Position numbers and translations under genes: made by a program. A stretch of DNA of 60,000 nt from Mesostigma viride (lineage: Eukaryota; Streptophyta; Mesostigmatophyceae; Mesostigmatales; Mesostigmataceae). Below the pieces are notes generated by a model, which was not told the origin of the DNA, made no database searches, and saw nothing but the letters and a program-made list of their open reading frames with translations. Location: positions 1,874,888 through 1,934,887 of the forward strand of contig RPFO01000253.1 of the NCBI GenBank assembly GCA_009746045.1, written 5' to 3'. The number at the start of each line of letters is the position of its first letter. Within the stretch, counting starts at the first letter, position 1. Positions 1 through 9,964 of this stretch are shown in pieces.

Positions 1-1
1 G

Positions 2-133
2 TTCGAGAGCAAGGCCGCGATGGCGCGGACGGTCGCCATCGCGAGCCTCTCCCTGTGCGCCGTCACGGGGTACCTGTATTGGTACCGGGAGCACGGACCG
101 CGCACGCCCGCGTACGCGGGGTGGTTCGATTAG
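2..133 (+). CDS. 3' end of a membrane protein gene (partial)
   Basis: The reading frame is open from the window edge and closes with TAG at 131-133, giving the last 43 residues of a protein that starts upstream. The visible part has a hydrophobic stretch (about residues 8-25, Ala/Ile/Leu/Val-rich) followed by a short basic/aromatic tail, so it probably ends in a C-terminal membrane anchor. The stop overlaps the 3' end of the next, oppositely oriented gene by 4 bp, the convergent packing seen elsewhere in the viral DNA. No family was recognised. Confidence 0.5.
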   Translation, partial: FESKAAMARTVAIASLSLCAVTGYLYWYREHGPRTPAYAGWFD

Positions 134-432
134 CGACGGAACGCGGACCATGCGCCCACGAAGGCCGCGAAACCCGCGACGGTGGCGCCCGCCATCTTGG
201 CGTAGCGCTTCCCGCCGGTCGAGGAGCTCGGGAAGAACCCGGCGATCATGGAGTCGGTCGTGCTGAACACTGCCATGCCCATCATGGCCGCCAGGGTGAC
301 GGCGAACACGGGCGCGAGCTTGCCGTCGTCGCGCACGAACCCGACCTTCTTCGCGGTGGACGTGGCGGCGTCGCCGACGGTTTCGGTGACCTTGTTCGCG
401 ACGTCGGCGGGGACGGAGAGGGCGCTCGCCAT
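130..432 (-). CDS. small two-helix membrane protein
   Basis: A 100-residue protein beginning at ATG 430-432. It has a soluble N-terminal third and two hydrophobic segments: about residues 42-62 (Val/Ala/Met-rich) and 80-95 (Gly/Ala/Phe-rich). An AT-rich TATA-like stretch lies directly upstream of the start. The gene is convergent with the partial gene at the window edge. The size and shape fit a virion membrane protein, which is inference. No family recognised. Confidence 0.6.
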   Translation of the reverse strand: MASALSVPADVANKVTETVGDAATSTAKKVGFVRDDGKLAPVFAVTLAAMMGMAVFSTTDSMIAGFFPSSSTGGKRYAKMAGATVAGFAAFVGAWSAFRR

Positions 433-464
433 GGAAATATACTATGGCGTTCGACTTTTTTTTT

Positions 465-794
465 TTACACGAGCAGGGCCACGTAGTACGACCCGTACAG
501 AACGCCCGCCATCACGAGGATGTTGAACCACCCGATCGCGGACTTGAGAGCGGGGAGACCGCCCTTGAGGAAGTTGTCGGTCAGGGACACGACGACGGCC
601 ATAGCGAGGGCGCCCATGTTGACGCCGTACCGCTCGCTCTTCACCCGGTCGCGCGCCTTGGCCCCCATGATCGGGAACAGCAGGATCAGCGCGTAGGTGA
701 AACTCTGCATCCGCAAGATGTGCTGGGCGTCCGCCTGGAGGTCGCCGCCGGACCACAGACGCTTGAAGCCTTCGATCAGTTCGGAGCCGGACAT
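465..794 (-). CDS. membrane protein with about three transmembrane helices
   Basis: A 109-residue protein starting at ATG 792-794. After an N-terminal ~30 residues, three hydrophobic segments are visible (about residues 32-47, 61-75 and 90-108). The start was chosen because a TATACG-type motif (plus-strand 803-808), repeated before several genes here, lies about 10 bp upstream. A long frame continues upstream of this ATG but overlaps the neighbouring gene in another frame and is taken as a shadow. Probable viral membrane protein of unknown role. Confidence 0.6.
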   Translation of the reverse strand: MSGSELIEGFKRLWSGGDLQADAQHILRMQSFTYALILLFPIMGAKARDRVKSERYGVNMGALAMAVVVSLTDNFLKGGLPALKSAIGWFNILVMAGVLYGSYYVALLV

Positions 795-832
795 GTCCGC
801 GCGTATACAGAGTGGTACGAAAAAAAATGCGG

Positions 833-1659
833 CTATTCGTGCCCGAAGGGGTACGCCATCACGGGGACGTCCGCGGCCCGCTGCCGCTCCCGCTCGGCCT
901 TCCTCTCCTTGGCGCGACGAGCCGTCTCGCGTTTCTTCTCCAGGTACGCCTCGTATTCCTCGGGGGTCGTGCGGCGATACGTGTTCAAAGGCCCGGTAAA
1001 TTTGGCCGTTCGCCGACCCGGGCCTACCGCTTGACCCGGATTGGGAGTCCCGAACAGCCTTTCGTTGCGTTCGTTCCTCTTGACCAGGGTCGCTCTCCGC
1101 TTGTCCCGTCTCGCCATCGAGGCGATATACTCGGGCGTGTTTTCGGGGCGCGGGGTCGGAACGGTGTCCGGTTTCACGCCCATGTACCATTCGAGGGCGG
1201 GCCTTTCGTCGCTTGCCACTCCGCGAACTTGTTCGCGTCGACCGTCTTCTGCCGCTTCTCGTTGGCGCGTCTCCTCTTCGACTCCTCCGCGGTCGGAGTG
1301 TTGTGCTCTCTCAACAAGGCGCGGTAGTCCTCTCGGACGTCGTCTATGTGCCTGGGCAACCGCGGGTCGCGGATCGCGATCGCGTCGGGAGCGTCGTACT
1401 CGTACAGCGCGTCCGGCGCGTCCGCGTCCTCGAGGTGCGCGTAATCGGCGTCGTCCACGCCATCGTCGTCGATGAAGTCGTCCCCGTCCTCGTCGCTGTC
1501 TTCTCGCGCCCTCTTGTGCCCGTCCGCCCTCGCCCTGTGACGCTTCGTCCGCGCGGACTTGGGCGCGTGGAGACCGCACCGTTTCCTGCCCGCGGCGCAT
1601 GCGCGCTTGCACCGCGAGCCCGCGCGCGTGGCGGAGGAACAGCGCATCGAGACCGGCAT
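833..1659 (-). pseudogene. basic/acidic protein with N-terminal Cys-His zinc motif, frameshifted
   Basis: The N-terminal reading (1659 to about 1195) begins with a Cys-rich segment of the form C-x8-C-x3-C-x7-C-x2-H. It is followed by a basic region, an acidic Asp/Glu run and a charged helical region, and soon meets a stop. The plausible continuation, a Pro/Arg/Lys-rich tail ending at 833, lies in another frame that opens around 1190-1205. One small indel would join them, so this is read as a single gene broken by a frameshift. The same Cys-His N-terminus opens the repeat protein at 19576. Function unknown; nucleic-acid binding is possible from the charge and zinc motif. A sequencing error could also explain the shift. 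Confidence 0.5.
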
Positions 1660-1713
1660 GGTCGGATAAAACTACCGCGGACTTTTTTTTGCCGCGCAGT
1701 ACGGTATGGGATC

Positions 1714-3300
1714 ATGGCGACCCGGCTGCCGGACCGCGAAACGAAGAGATGGATGGAGCGATTCCACGCCATGCGGCAAGGAGGGGAGCTGAGGTACGCG
1801 GACGAAGCGCACAAAAACTTCTGCGAGAAGGGCGTCCCGCTCGGACGCAAGCCCGTCGTCGAATACCGGACGATATCCCTGCCCTACCCCAAACTCGTCG
1901 ACCGACACACCGGCGTGCCCCTGTCGGATTTCGCGCGGAAGCTGGCGTGGGAGCCGACGAGCGCGAACGCCGTGGAGTTCCGGACGTTCAAACACGAACT
2001 GCTCGAACCCACCATGCGCGACGTGGCGGGGTACATCTGGGGGCCCGTCGCGGACCTCGTCGACATGGAGTGGTACGCGCGCTGTCTCGATTATCTGAAA
2101 CGTCTGCCGCAACTCGACCTCATCGCCCTGTCCGACTACACGCACGAAGCGTACGAGTACACGAACGCGAAGGACGGCGCGTTGGGGAAAAAACTGCAAG
2201 GCGAGAGAGACTTCGAGCTCGCGGAAGGCGCGGACGGGCACTACCGCGCCTTTTTCAAGAACGCGAACCCTCTGTGGACCTCCCTCGTCCGGATGATCGC
2301 GGAGGGGAGACTCGACAACCTCGACCCGCGGAAGATATGCCACGCCCCCGCCAACCTGGACGAGCTGCGCAGAGCCGTCACGGCGCATCTGGGCGAGCGG
2401 GACAAAATGACGGACGCCGACATGCAGGTCGACGCGCGACTGCGACACGCCCTGACGAATCTCGAGACGTGGCGCGACGTCCTCGCGACCATCGCCGCGC
2501 TGGACCACCGGCTGATGGACGTCATCTTCGTGCTCGCCAAGTGGGTGTACAAGTACTTGAAGGTGCCCTTCCAGAAGGACGTCGCGATCCGGTACAAGGA
2601 GGACTTCCGCCGCGTCATGACGGGCGCGCCGAGGTTGACGCGGGAGACGATCGTGTACCGCGGGGTGGGAAACGCGTACTACCTGAAGAAGACGGACGGG
2701 GCGGTCCGCGACGCGTTCAGGAACGAATTCCCGGTGTCCACGTCCATCAACCCGGCCGTCTCTCTGGAGTTCATGAGTTACTCGAACTCGAAATGCTGTT
2801 TCAAGATCATCCATCTCATGCCCGGCACCCCGGCCTTGTGCGCGTGGCCCTTCGCGGAAACCGGCTACCAGGCCGAGATCATCCTGCCCGCGGGGACCAC
2901 CTACATGATCCGATCGCACGCGCAACGGAACTTGGTCGGGGAGGTGCCGCGATTCAGCCCGCTCCACGTCGTGCCCGACGAGGTGTGTCCGGGCCGGGTG
3001 CTGAAAGAGCGAAAGAACGAAGACCAGCCGGTCGTGTTCCCGAAAAGGTGGGTCACGGAGATCTACGTCGACGGATCCGACCTCCCGGCGGAGGGTTCCA
3101 ACGCGACCGCCGGGAGGAAGAGGACCGAGAGGGAGCCCGACGCGCCCGCGCCGCCCGCCCCGTCCGCACCCGCGCACGCGTACGGCGAGCCGCCTCCCAA
3201 GCAACGATCCGCGGAGACGCCCGCGCTCGCCCCGTCGCGCCCCGGTCCGTCGTCCGCTCGCCCCGCCGCGGAATTTTTGCGCGGGCGAGCGTTCAGTTGA
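1714..3300 (+). CDS. ADP-ribosyltransferase-fold protein (paralogue 1)
   Basis: A 528-residue protein. The frame is open far upstream, but ATG 1714 aligns with the N-terminus of its two paralogues (3293-4716 plus 10201-10249, and 13859-15262). The C-terminal half shows the three landmarks of the R-S-E class of mono-ADP-ribosyltransferases: a Tyr-Arg-Gly (~313), a Ser-Thr-Ser (~341) and a Glu-Ile-Ile-Leu-Pro-x-Gly segment (~387). The residue two before the last Glu is Gln, so this copy has QxE where the other two have ExE. The N-terminal ~280 residues are shared only with the paralogues. The tail is Pro/Ala-rich. The family normally transfers ADP-ribose from NAD+ to proteins; substrate here unknown. 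The 3' end overlaps paralogue 2 by 8 bp. Confidence 0.65.
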   Translation: MATRLPDRETKRWMERFHAMRQGGELRYADEAHKNFCEKGVPLGRKPVVEYRTISLPYPKLVDRHTGVPLSDFARKLAWEPTSANAVEFRTFKHELLEPTMRDVAGYIWGPVADLVDMEWYARCLDYLKRLPQLDLIALSDYTHEAYEYTNAKDGALGKKLQGERDFELAEGADGHYRAFFKNANPLWTSLVRMIAEGRLDNLDPRKICHAPANLDELRRAVTAHLGERDKMTDADMQVDARLRHALTNLETWRDVLATIAALDHRLMDVIFVLAKWVYKYLKVPFQKDVAIRYKEDFRRVMTGAPRLTRETIVYRGVGNAYYLKKTDGAVRDAFRNEFPVSTSINPAVSLEFMSYSNSKCCFKIIHLMPGTPALCAWPFAETGYQAEIILPAGTTYMIRSHAQRNLVGEVPRFSPLHVVPDEVCPGRVLKERKNEDQPVVFPKRWVTEIYVDGSDLPAEGSNATAGRKRTEREPDAPAPPAPSAPAHAYGEPPPKQRSAETPALAPSRPGPSSARPAAEFLRGRAFS

Positions 3301-4716
3301 CGGCCAGGGTTCGCAGTTTCGGGTCGTTCAGCGTCTTCTCGTCCGCGACGTACACGTACGTGGTCTTCACGTCGTCACCCACGCCGCCCGGGAGGTTTTT
3401 ACACACGGGGCCCCGCGTGAGCGTCGCCGGATTGTGCGCGGGCGGCGCCCACTTCTGCATCACGGAGTGCTTTATCAAGTAGGCGGCACCCGGCGGGATA
3501 AGGATCTCGAACTCCGTAAATCCGTACAAACTCACCGGCCAGAAAAGGAGCGCCGGGCAACCCCTCAACAAACGGATCACCGAAACGCAGCACTTCGCCG
3601 ACCTGAAATTGTTTGACTTGCGCGTGTGCTCTGCAGATAAAGATGTCGACACCACGTAGGGGTTGACGTACACCCTGTTCTTCGCGCCCTTCAGATAGTA
3701 ATCGTCTTTCGTGCCGCGAAAGACCGTGAAAGGCCGGGTGACGCGCGGGGCGTTCGCGATCAATCGAAACAACTTCTTCCTGTAAAACGGGAGGAGGCGT
3801 TCCACGACGAAGTCCGTGGAAAGGTACTTTATCAACCACGTGCCCAATCTCATTGCAATATGGTGACCCAGCCTGCTGCGGATAATAAAGATCACTCCTT
3901 CGATCGCCCTTTCCGCCTTCTCCTCGGACGAAAAAACGCTCGGAATCGCTTTTAGCGCACTCGACATAAGTCCCCACGCCTGATCATGTCCGTTATCCGG
4001 GTCCCCTTTTATGTACGATTTGAACGCGAGAACGAGTTCTTCGAAGTCTACCATCGTAGGTTTCTCGCGCCACAAACTCGGAGACGATACGGATACGGTC
4101 AAACCTTTATTCCTTCTTATAAACATGCACAGCGGCGACCACAGAGGGGTGCCGTCTCTTTCCATCCTACCATACGGATTTATGTGATAGACGCGATCGT
4201 CGTGATTCCGTCTCGCGTTCGCGTCGGTGCTGTTCACATAACCGTCGCCGACGTACGAATAGGTTCTCAACAACAGCAAATCATCATACGACAGACTCTG
4301 GAGGTACTTGTACGACTTGCTGTACCATTCCGCGTCTATCAGATCGCGCGGGTCGGTGGCGTTGTTATGCACGAAAAAACGCCTGTCTCGATTGTTGTAA
4401 AGAGTGTTCCATTCCACCTTCAAATGGATCGCCTTGAGATCGTGATCGGGGGGGTCCGTGGACTCCCATCTCAGCTTATGATCGCCCAAATCGACGTACT
4501 CGCACCCCTCCAGCTCCATGTACGGGATCGTGATGGTCCCTTTGAACCGGCCGAACGGCGGAAGAAGAGGAACGGGATCCTTCGCGTTTTCGCAAAAACT
4601 TTTGTGCGTCTTGTCCGCGTACTTCCGGTCCAGACTGCCGCGAATCGTCCGCCCGAGGAGTCGCATGAGTTGCAATCTGTTGCTTGACCGAAATGCGTGT
4701 ATAAACTGGTGCATGC
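3293..4716 (-). pseudogene. ADP-ribosyltransferase-fold protein (paralogue 2), main part
   Basis: This holds almost all of a gene whose first ~14 codons lie at 10207-10249, on the far side of a 5.5-kb retroelement. The junction sequence GCATGC is present at both ends (4711-4716 and 10201-10206). Dropping the element and one copy gives one frame of 489 codons, so the gene was intact before insertion. The R-S-E landmarks are present: Phe-Arg-Gly, Ser-Thr-Ser, and Glu-Phe-Glu followed by Ile-Leu-Ile-Pro-Pro-Gly. The double Glu is the ExE seen in arginine-directed enzymes. Codon use is less GC-rich than in paralogue 1. It converges on paralogue 1, so the pair looks like an inverted duplication. 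Confidence 0.7.
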
Positions 4717-4936
4717 ATAATGGAATGTAAATCTGTGAAACAATACTCACAATTGCTGCACACAGCTTGTGTACATGACCATGGTGGCAGTATAGCCAAG
4801 CTGATGCATTATAACTAGTGGTCGCGCTGCATGACTGTTGAGCACTGACTGTCGGTCAGGCTGTTGAAGTCGTGCCAAGGATTGATGAGATAAAACACCC
4901 CTTCAGCGGGCAGACGAATACGGCAATATTCCCTGC

Positions 4937-5172
4937 TAATGGATATTTGTAAATGGTTCTAGAAGCGTCTAGAAGCATTGTGCAACGCTGGCGTAACGCT
5001 AGTTCAGTGTGCCTCTTGGAAATCGCTAATGCACATGAAATGTGATTGGTGCAATGACGATAAGGCCTATCGCAATCTTGGGGTTGGACACATGACTTGT
5101 AACCATATAAATTGATAATAAACCCAGGCACCTAGTGCCGCATTCTTGCAAGCATCATTCTCAATCTCAACT
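4937..5172. repeat. terminal direct repeat of element A, left copy
   Basis: This 236-bp sequence recurs in the same orientation at 9965-10200 and appears essentially identical by eye. It contains ATATAAAT-like and AATAAA-like AT-rich stretches near its right end. It is presumed to be an LTR or part of one, but its outer boundary is unclear because about 220 bp of one-sided sequence separates it from the target duplication. Confidence 0.75.
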
Positions 5173-5354
5173 CGTACTCAAATCTGTAAGAACTACGGCC
5201 GCGCAGGCCTTGCCATCATGAACGCACCTTAGGCCCCACATGGTTTTGGAGGGTAATCCCCAGCCAAACAAATTACACCATAGCATCGCTACCGGGAAAA
5301 CCTACCAAGGTAAAACCCGAGTCAAGGGGCCATTCACACTCCACGACATCTCAA

Positions 5355-8300
5355 CTAGTGCCGTGGCTGACCCAGCGACATATTGTTCATTTGGTGCCTA
5401 AGAAGAGTATACTGTGCCTTGTTGTTCATTTGGTGCCTAAGAAGAGTATACTGTGCCTTGGCGGAGCTATAGAGCTTGGTAAGAGCATCCGAGCAATTCT
5501 GGTCGCCTGCCACGTGCTCGGTATGGAGCGCATCAGAAAATTCCTTCACCCGGAGGAAGTCAAGGTCTCTCGTGCGAGCGTAGGGGTTCTCAATGAAGTC
5601 CACCAGCGCTTGGCTGTCGGTGCGCATGACGCGATCGATGCGTGTGGTGAGACCGCCCAGCTTGAGGATCCAGCAGAGTAGCGCGTGGAAATACGCGAGC
5701 TCACTTGCAGCCTCGCAATACGCACGGGCCTCGGCGGTGTCCGACCCCACATACACACGGCGGTGTAGACGTGAGAACCACGCAAAGATGGAGGATGGCG
5801 CAGATTGGTCAGCGTTTGAGATATAGCTAACAGCCGCACGCCTACCACGCATCTTGGTGAGCACCCGCGCATCCAAAGAACTGTCACAATAAGCCCCTAG
5901 CTCGATGGGCTTGTCCCAGTCAACACCCTGCAGGACCAACCCCGGTGAGGCCTGCACATACTCAGCTACAACCGGGCGGGCCAACAAGCAGAGAACATCG
6001 TCTGTCAACCGACTAAGGACAGCCAAGTCAGGGCTCGTGGTACACGCAAGCCAATTGAGTTTGCCACGCAGCGCACCACACTCAGAGGGAAGGATAGGCC
6101 CAGTGCGGGCCATGACCTCCTTGACCAGGTCGGGGACATAGCTACCCTTAGGATGCAGCAACATGACCCACTGCCCTTGCTCATCGTGATCGAGAATAGT
6201 GTCCATGCCCATGAAGGGCACGATCTTGCCCGGCTCCCTAAAGACGAGCTTGCCCACAGGGTACACTGAGTGCACGAGCGAATGGAACCACACAATCCAC
6301 TCCCGTGGCCCCAGGCAGTCACAGTCATCGGCATGCACGAAAACAAACACGAGCTCCCCCTTCCAGACACCAACAAACAAGGAGGGGTCCAGGTCGCTGT
6401 ACATCATGCGTGCGCGGTTAAGTAGAAGGCGCTCTAAACTCTTGCGCCACGCCCGCGGCCCGGCCACGGTCCCATCCACAGCCTTCACCAACCTCATGAA
6501 CTTCTTGCCCACAATAGGTTCCCACATCTTGGGTGTCCTAACATACAGCGGTGTGGTGCCCTCCCACAATTTAGCCGTCTCATCTGAATCCCCGTTAAGG
6601 AAGGCCTTAGAAAAATCCAGCACCGCGGAGCCATGCGGCAAGCCTTTGTTGAGGCGCCCGAGATGAAAGCACACTAACAATCGCCAAGTGTCTTTATTTA
6701 AGCCCGGGGCAGTCAGGGCTGAGGAGGGCAGGTCAGAAGATCCAGAAAATTCTAGCACCACAGGTCTAGCAAACTCTACTTTCCTGTCAGTGCCGGGAAC
6801 CGGCTTCATCTGGAAGGTCCATTTGAAACGAAGCAACCGGCCATCCCTTGGGACTAGGTCCACTGGCTCCACACAACCCAGTCCTAACCATCGTTCCCCT
6901 GCAGCCAGCATAGCCCCTTGGGTATTGTCTAGCCCTTCCTCGGTTGAGACGTGCCTGGCAACATCATGGAAGGACATGGGGCTTTCAGTGGCAACATCGT
7001 GGAAGCTAATCCCCAAGCTGTCAGGGGTGAGGGCTTTAGGGGTGAGAAGATCGCGGGCAGGAGGCAATTCAGAATCCTTGTACTCTACCCCTTTCATGGC
7101 AGCCACCATAGGCAATGAGAGACCCCGAGCAGCGACATCGAGGGAAAAATTATTCAATCGCATGCAGCCAAACCCCGCTCGGGACAGCTGTGTGCTGCTC
7201 ACTGTAACCCCGGGTAGCGTCAAGAACGGCTGTCCTAATAAGGCGGGCCCATCATACCCCTCTACCACACACATGGGCGTGTCTGCGCCGAGTATGGTTA
7301 AGGGAAATTCCCCCAGGACCTTGTAGGACCCTGACCTAGCAAAATCAGTGACCTGAGTCCAATGAGAGGGCAGCAAAGGAAAGTCTACACAGTTGGCCCC
7401 GATAATAGAGACCTGGGCCTGGGTATCAATGAGGAGCCCACAATTCAGCGCCCTAGAGGTTAACAAGGAAGAGATGACTGCAGTGCTCGGGCCCAGCTGA
7501 GGGGGTACGCCTGCAGTCTGTGGTGGGCGGCGAAGGGAGCCTAACCCCATGTTATTGTCCCGGCGCAGCCCTAGAACAATCTTGCTGAGCAACCCACCAC
7601 CCCGGCGAGGCTGACTAACGGCAGCCGGACCCTGGCTAACGGCAGGGGTAATGCCCTCCCTACTACCCTCGCGCAGGTCAGCAGGGGGCTCGCGAGCTAA
7701 GCTCTGCACATCTGCAGCAAGTGCCACCAGATCACCGTCCTCCTCAACATGCTCATCGTCCTCTACCTCCCGAGCTTCGGCAGACATTTGCATAGGGTCA
7801 GAGGCAGGCATGGGTAAAAGAGGGGCAATCACGTCACCTGGTGGAGGCCGCAAGAAGTTGTCCGCGTCCTCGTAGTAGTGCAGAAGGCGCTCCCACGCAC
7901 TTGTGTTCGGTTGATAGTGCTTGAGCTTGCTCCACGGGATGTGGTGTTGCTTGTCCTGCAAGGAAACAACGGCCTTGCGCACACTCCCATCCACGGACAC
8001 TACCGTGGCTGGACCATTCCACTGTCCCCTCTTTCCAAAGGGGCCCTCTTTATGCACCCAAACCAGGTCTCCTACACTATAGGCGGTAACCGGCCTACGT
8101 GTATCCCTTCGTACCAGGTTGGCAAATCTACCCTGCAAATGGCGTGCCCACTCCTCTTCTATCTCTGGTGGGTAGTGGCCGTGCTGCAATCCCTCAGCTG
8201 TTATCACCACATTGCGAGAAGGAATGGACAACAACACACGCCGATTAAGGCATGCACAAATCCGCAACGCCCACATGAGGCGGGCTGCGTATGCTGAAAG

Positions 8301-8963
8301 GGATGCATCACCTTGTCTCCGTGCAGCTTGCTTGAATTCTTGCACGGCACGCTCCACTATACCCTGACCAGTGTGGTCCTCACGCCCAACTGTCTTGAGG
8401 CATTCAAATCCAGGCTGGCCCTCTAGACACGCGAACTGCCTGTCCATCTGTATTGACTCGAGTGGTGAGAAAAAGGACGAAGAGACATCAATGGCTTCTG
8501 CCAGGTCGGCGGCTTCCATATGACGCAAAGGAACTACAGCTACGTTGTGAGCATATCTATCTATTGCAATAAAGTATGGCATGTGTGCCCAGAACAGCAC
8601 ATCACCTACGATTTCCCCCTTTCTCGCAGGTGGATGCTTTACATGGTGGCGAGGAGGCTTGGGGCCCGACGATTGACATTGTGGACAATTTTCGTAACAC
8701 TCACGACATGCTTCCAGCATTGGCGCCCCACCAAAAGCCCTAGCAAACTTGTAAGCGTTTGTTCCATGGCCAAAGAAGATGTGAAACCGAGACGCACAGG
8801 CATACTTGAAAATTGGATCTGTATTGATCAAGTTTGATATTGCCTTAACATCCGCAGCATCGGCCATAAAACTGCCTACATCGTCTACTGCCAGGAGCCT
8901 CCTATGCTCCATAGCGCTGTCCTGCCCTGGGGCCTTCAGTTTTCCTGAGCATTGCGCACCCAC
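5355..8963 (-). CDS. Pol polyprotein of element A (integrase-protease-RT-RNase H)
   Basis: A 1202-residue frame overlapping the 3' end of gag by 28 bp, in a different phase. Domains in order: an integrase zinc finger (His61, His66, Cys93, Cys96); an integrase core with Asp121, Asp174 and a G-I-V-E-R motif (Glu204); a Trp/Gly-Pro-rich integrase tail (~300-350); an acidic linker; an aspartic-protease-like segment with Asp513-Thr-Gln-Ala in place of Asp-Thr/Ser-Gly-Ala; a copia-type reverse transcriptase (Asp783 and an H-A-D-D box at 877-880 in place of Y-V-D-D); and RNase H from about 1010. Known copia elements place protease before integrase. The C-terminus carries a tandem duplication of 13 residues (39-bp unit, 5385-5462). 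Confidence 0.75.
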   Translation of the reverse strand: MGAQCSGKLKAPGQDSAMEHRRLLAVDDVGSFMADAADVKAISNLINTDPIFKYACASRFHIFFGHGTNAYKFARAFGGAPMLEACRECYENCPQCQSSGPKPPRHHVKHPPARKGEIVGDVLFWAHMPYFIAIDRYAHNVAVVPLRHMEAADLAEAIDVSSSFFSPLESIQMDRQFACLEGQPGFECLKTVGREDHTGQGIVERAVQEFKQAARRQGDASLSAYAARLMWALRICACLNRRVLLSIPSRNVVITAEGLQHGHYPPEIEEEWARHLQGRFANLVRRDTRRPVTAYSVGDLVWVHKEGPFGKRGQWNGPATVVSVDGSVRKAVVSLQDKQHHIPWSKLKHYQPNTSAWERLLHYYEDADNFLRPPPGDVIAPLLPMPASDPMQMSAEAREVEDDEHVEEDGDLVALAADVQSLAREPPADLREGSREGITPAVSQGPAAVSQPRRGGGLLSKIVLGLRRDNNMGLGSLRRPPQTAGVPPQLGPSTAVISSLLTSRALNCGLLIDTQAQVSIIGANCVDFPLLPSHWTQVTDFARSGSYKVLGEFPLTILGADTPMCVVEGYDGPALLGQPFLTLPGVTVSSTQLSRAGFGCMRLNNFSLDVAARGLSLPMVAAMKGVEYKDSELPPARDLLTPKALTPDSLGISFHDVATESPMSFHDVARHVSTEEGLDNTQGAMLAAGERWLGLGCVEPVDLVPRDGRLLRFKWTFQMKPVPGTDRKVEFARPVVLEFSGSSDLPSSALTAPGLNKDTWRLLVCFHLGRLNKGLPHGSAVLDFSKAFLNGDSDETAKLWEGTTPLYVRTPKMWEPIVGKKFMRLVKAVDGTVAGPRAWRKSLERLLLNRARMMYSDLDPSLFVGVWKGELVFVFVHADDCDCLGPREWIVWFHSLVHSVYPVGKLVFREPGKIVPFMGMDTILDHDEQGQWVMLLHPKGSYVPDLVKEVMARTGPILPSECGALRGKLNWLACTTSPDLAVLSRLTDDVLCLLARPVVAEYVQASPGLVLQGVDWDKPIELGAYCDSSLDARVLTKMRGRRAAVSYISNADQSAPSSIFAWFSRLHRRVYVGSDTAEARAYCEAASELAYFHALLCWILKLGGLTTRIDRVMRTDSQALVDFIENPYARTRDLDFLRVKEFSDALHTEHVAGDQNCSDALTKLYSSAKAQYTLLRHQMNNKAQYTLLRHQMNNMSLGQPRH

Positions 8964-9892
8964 GTGAACCGCTGGCGCCTAATAGGCCCAGCCTTGCCAA
9001 CATTGTCCGCCTGGTTGGCAGCAGTCCGCGACTTGCAAAACCGGGCCTTGTGCCCTGGCTTATGGCACTTGCCACACAGGTTCGTCCCCAACGGGAAAGC
9101 CTTGTTGGCCTTGCAGGTCTCGCGGGTGTGACCAGTCCCCTGGCAGCGAGGACACTTCAGGCGCCCGTCACCGGCGCCAAAAACGGCCCTGATGGCAGGG
9201 CCATCGGCATTGACTGCTGGCGTCGGCTTCACGGCACCCTTGCCGGCCAGCTCCTGAGCAGCGCCACCGAGCGCCATGATCTCGCGGATGCAGGCGAAAG
9301 CAGCAGCCTTGCTCGCCAGCTTCTCCTTGGTCAGGACGGACGCCAGACTCTGCACGGTGCTTTCTGACATAGCACCGCTGCCAAGGGCCTTGCCCAAGAA
9401 CAGGACCACCGAAAAATCATCAGCAAATTTTAGATTGGTTTCTTCGAGCATCCGCTCGAAGGCCAGCGTGGCCTTGGCAGTGTCACCGGACACTTCGAAC
9501 GTCAGAATCTGCATGACGTCCTTGATGGACTTCACCAGCCCTGTCGGCGCGAGAAGCTCAGTGAGCCGCTCAAGGAACTGATTCCAGTCCCATGCCTTCT
9601 CCTGGGCGATCCGAATCAGGTCCCGCACCGCCTGCGGCCCTTTGCTGGCCAGTGGAGCCCCCCGCAAGATCCGAAAAATCTGCGCGGGAGTCTTCACTAC
9701 CGTGCGGACTTTCTCCTCCCAGGCCTTGATTGCCCAGACAAAGTCACGGTTTTCCTTGTCCGTAGCCTTGTCGGCCAACGGCTCTGGCAGCATGCGAACC
9801 ACCAGTTCGTGCTGTCGCAGCTCCTTGTAAGCATCGGCACCATCGCCAGTCAACTGAATGGCGTCCGTGTCGGAACGGGAACCGCGAGCCAT
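8936..9892 (-). CDS. Gag protein of element A
   Basis: A 318-residue protein starting at ATG 9890-9892. It has the helical capsid-like region typical of copia Gag (Trp-rich, ~45-200) and two zinc knuckles of the form C-x2-C-x4-H-x4-C, the first CPRCQGTGHTRETC and the second CGKCHKPGHKARFC. Gag packages the element's RNA in virus-like particles. Pol starts within its last codons, so a frameshift or re-initiation is needed to express pol. The frame continues upstream through the terminal repeat, but that part has no Gag character. Confidence 0.8.
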   Translation of the reverse strand: MARGSRSDTDAIQLTGDGADAYKELRQHELVVRMLPEPLADKATDKENRDFVWAIKAWEEKVRTVVKTPAQIFRILRGAPLASKGPQAVRDLIRIAQEKAWDWNQFLERLTELLAPTGLVKSIKDVMQILTFEVSGDTAKATLAFERMLEETNLKFADDFSVVLFLGKALGSGAMSESTVQSLASVLTKEKLASKAAAFACIREIMALGGAAQELAGKGAVKPTPAVNADGPAIRAVFGAGDGRLKCPRCQGTGHTRETCKANKAFPLGTNLCGKCHKPGHKARFCKSRTAANQADNVGKAGPIRRQRFTWVRNAQEN

Positions 9893-9906
9893 TGTAAATA
9901 GCAGCT

Positions 9907-9948
9907 TTTGAGTACGAGTTGAGATTGAGAATGATGCTTGCAAGAATG
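9907..9948 (-). repeat. inverted copy of the end of the element A terminal repeat
   Basis: About 42 bp just upstream of gag repeats, in opposite orientation, the sequence at about 5150-5190 (the end of the left terminal repeat and the bases that follow it). It probably marks the start of the gag leader in the coding orientation, which conflicts with the orientation of the flanking repeats. Confidence 0.6.
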
Positions 9949-9964
9949 CGATATTTGTAAATGA

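Noticed and set aside
1672-3204. 510-codon minus-strand frame under ART-like gene 1
   Set aside because: Antisense shadow of a GC-rich gene; the plus strand has paralogues and motifs.
4856-5131. 91-codon frame in the element A terminal repeat, also the head of the gag frame
   Set aside because: Repeat sequence read through; Gag character begins only at ATG 9892.
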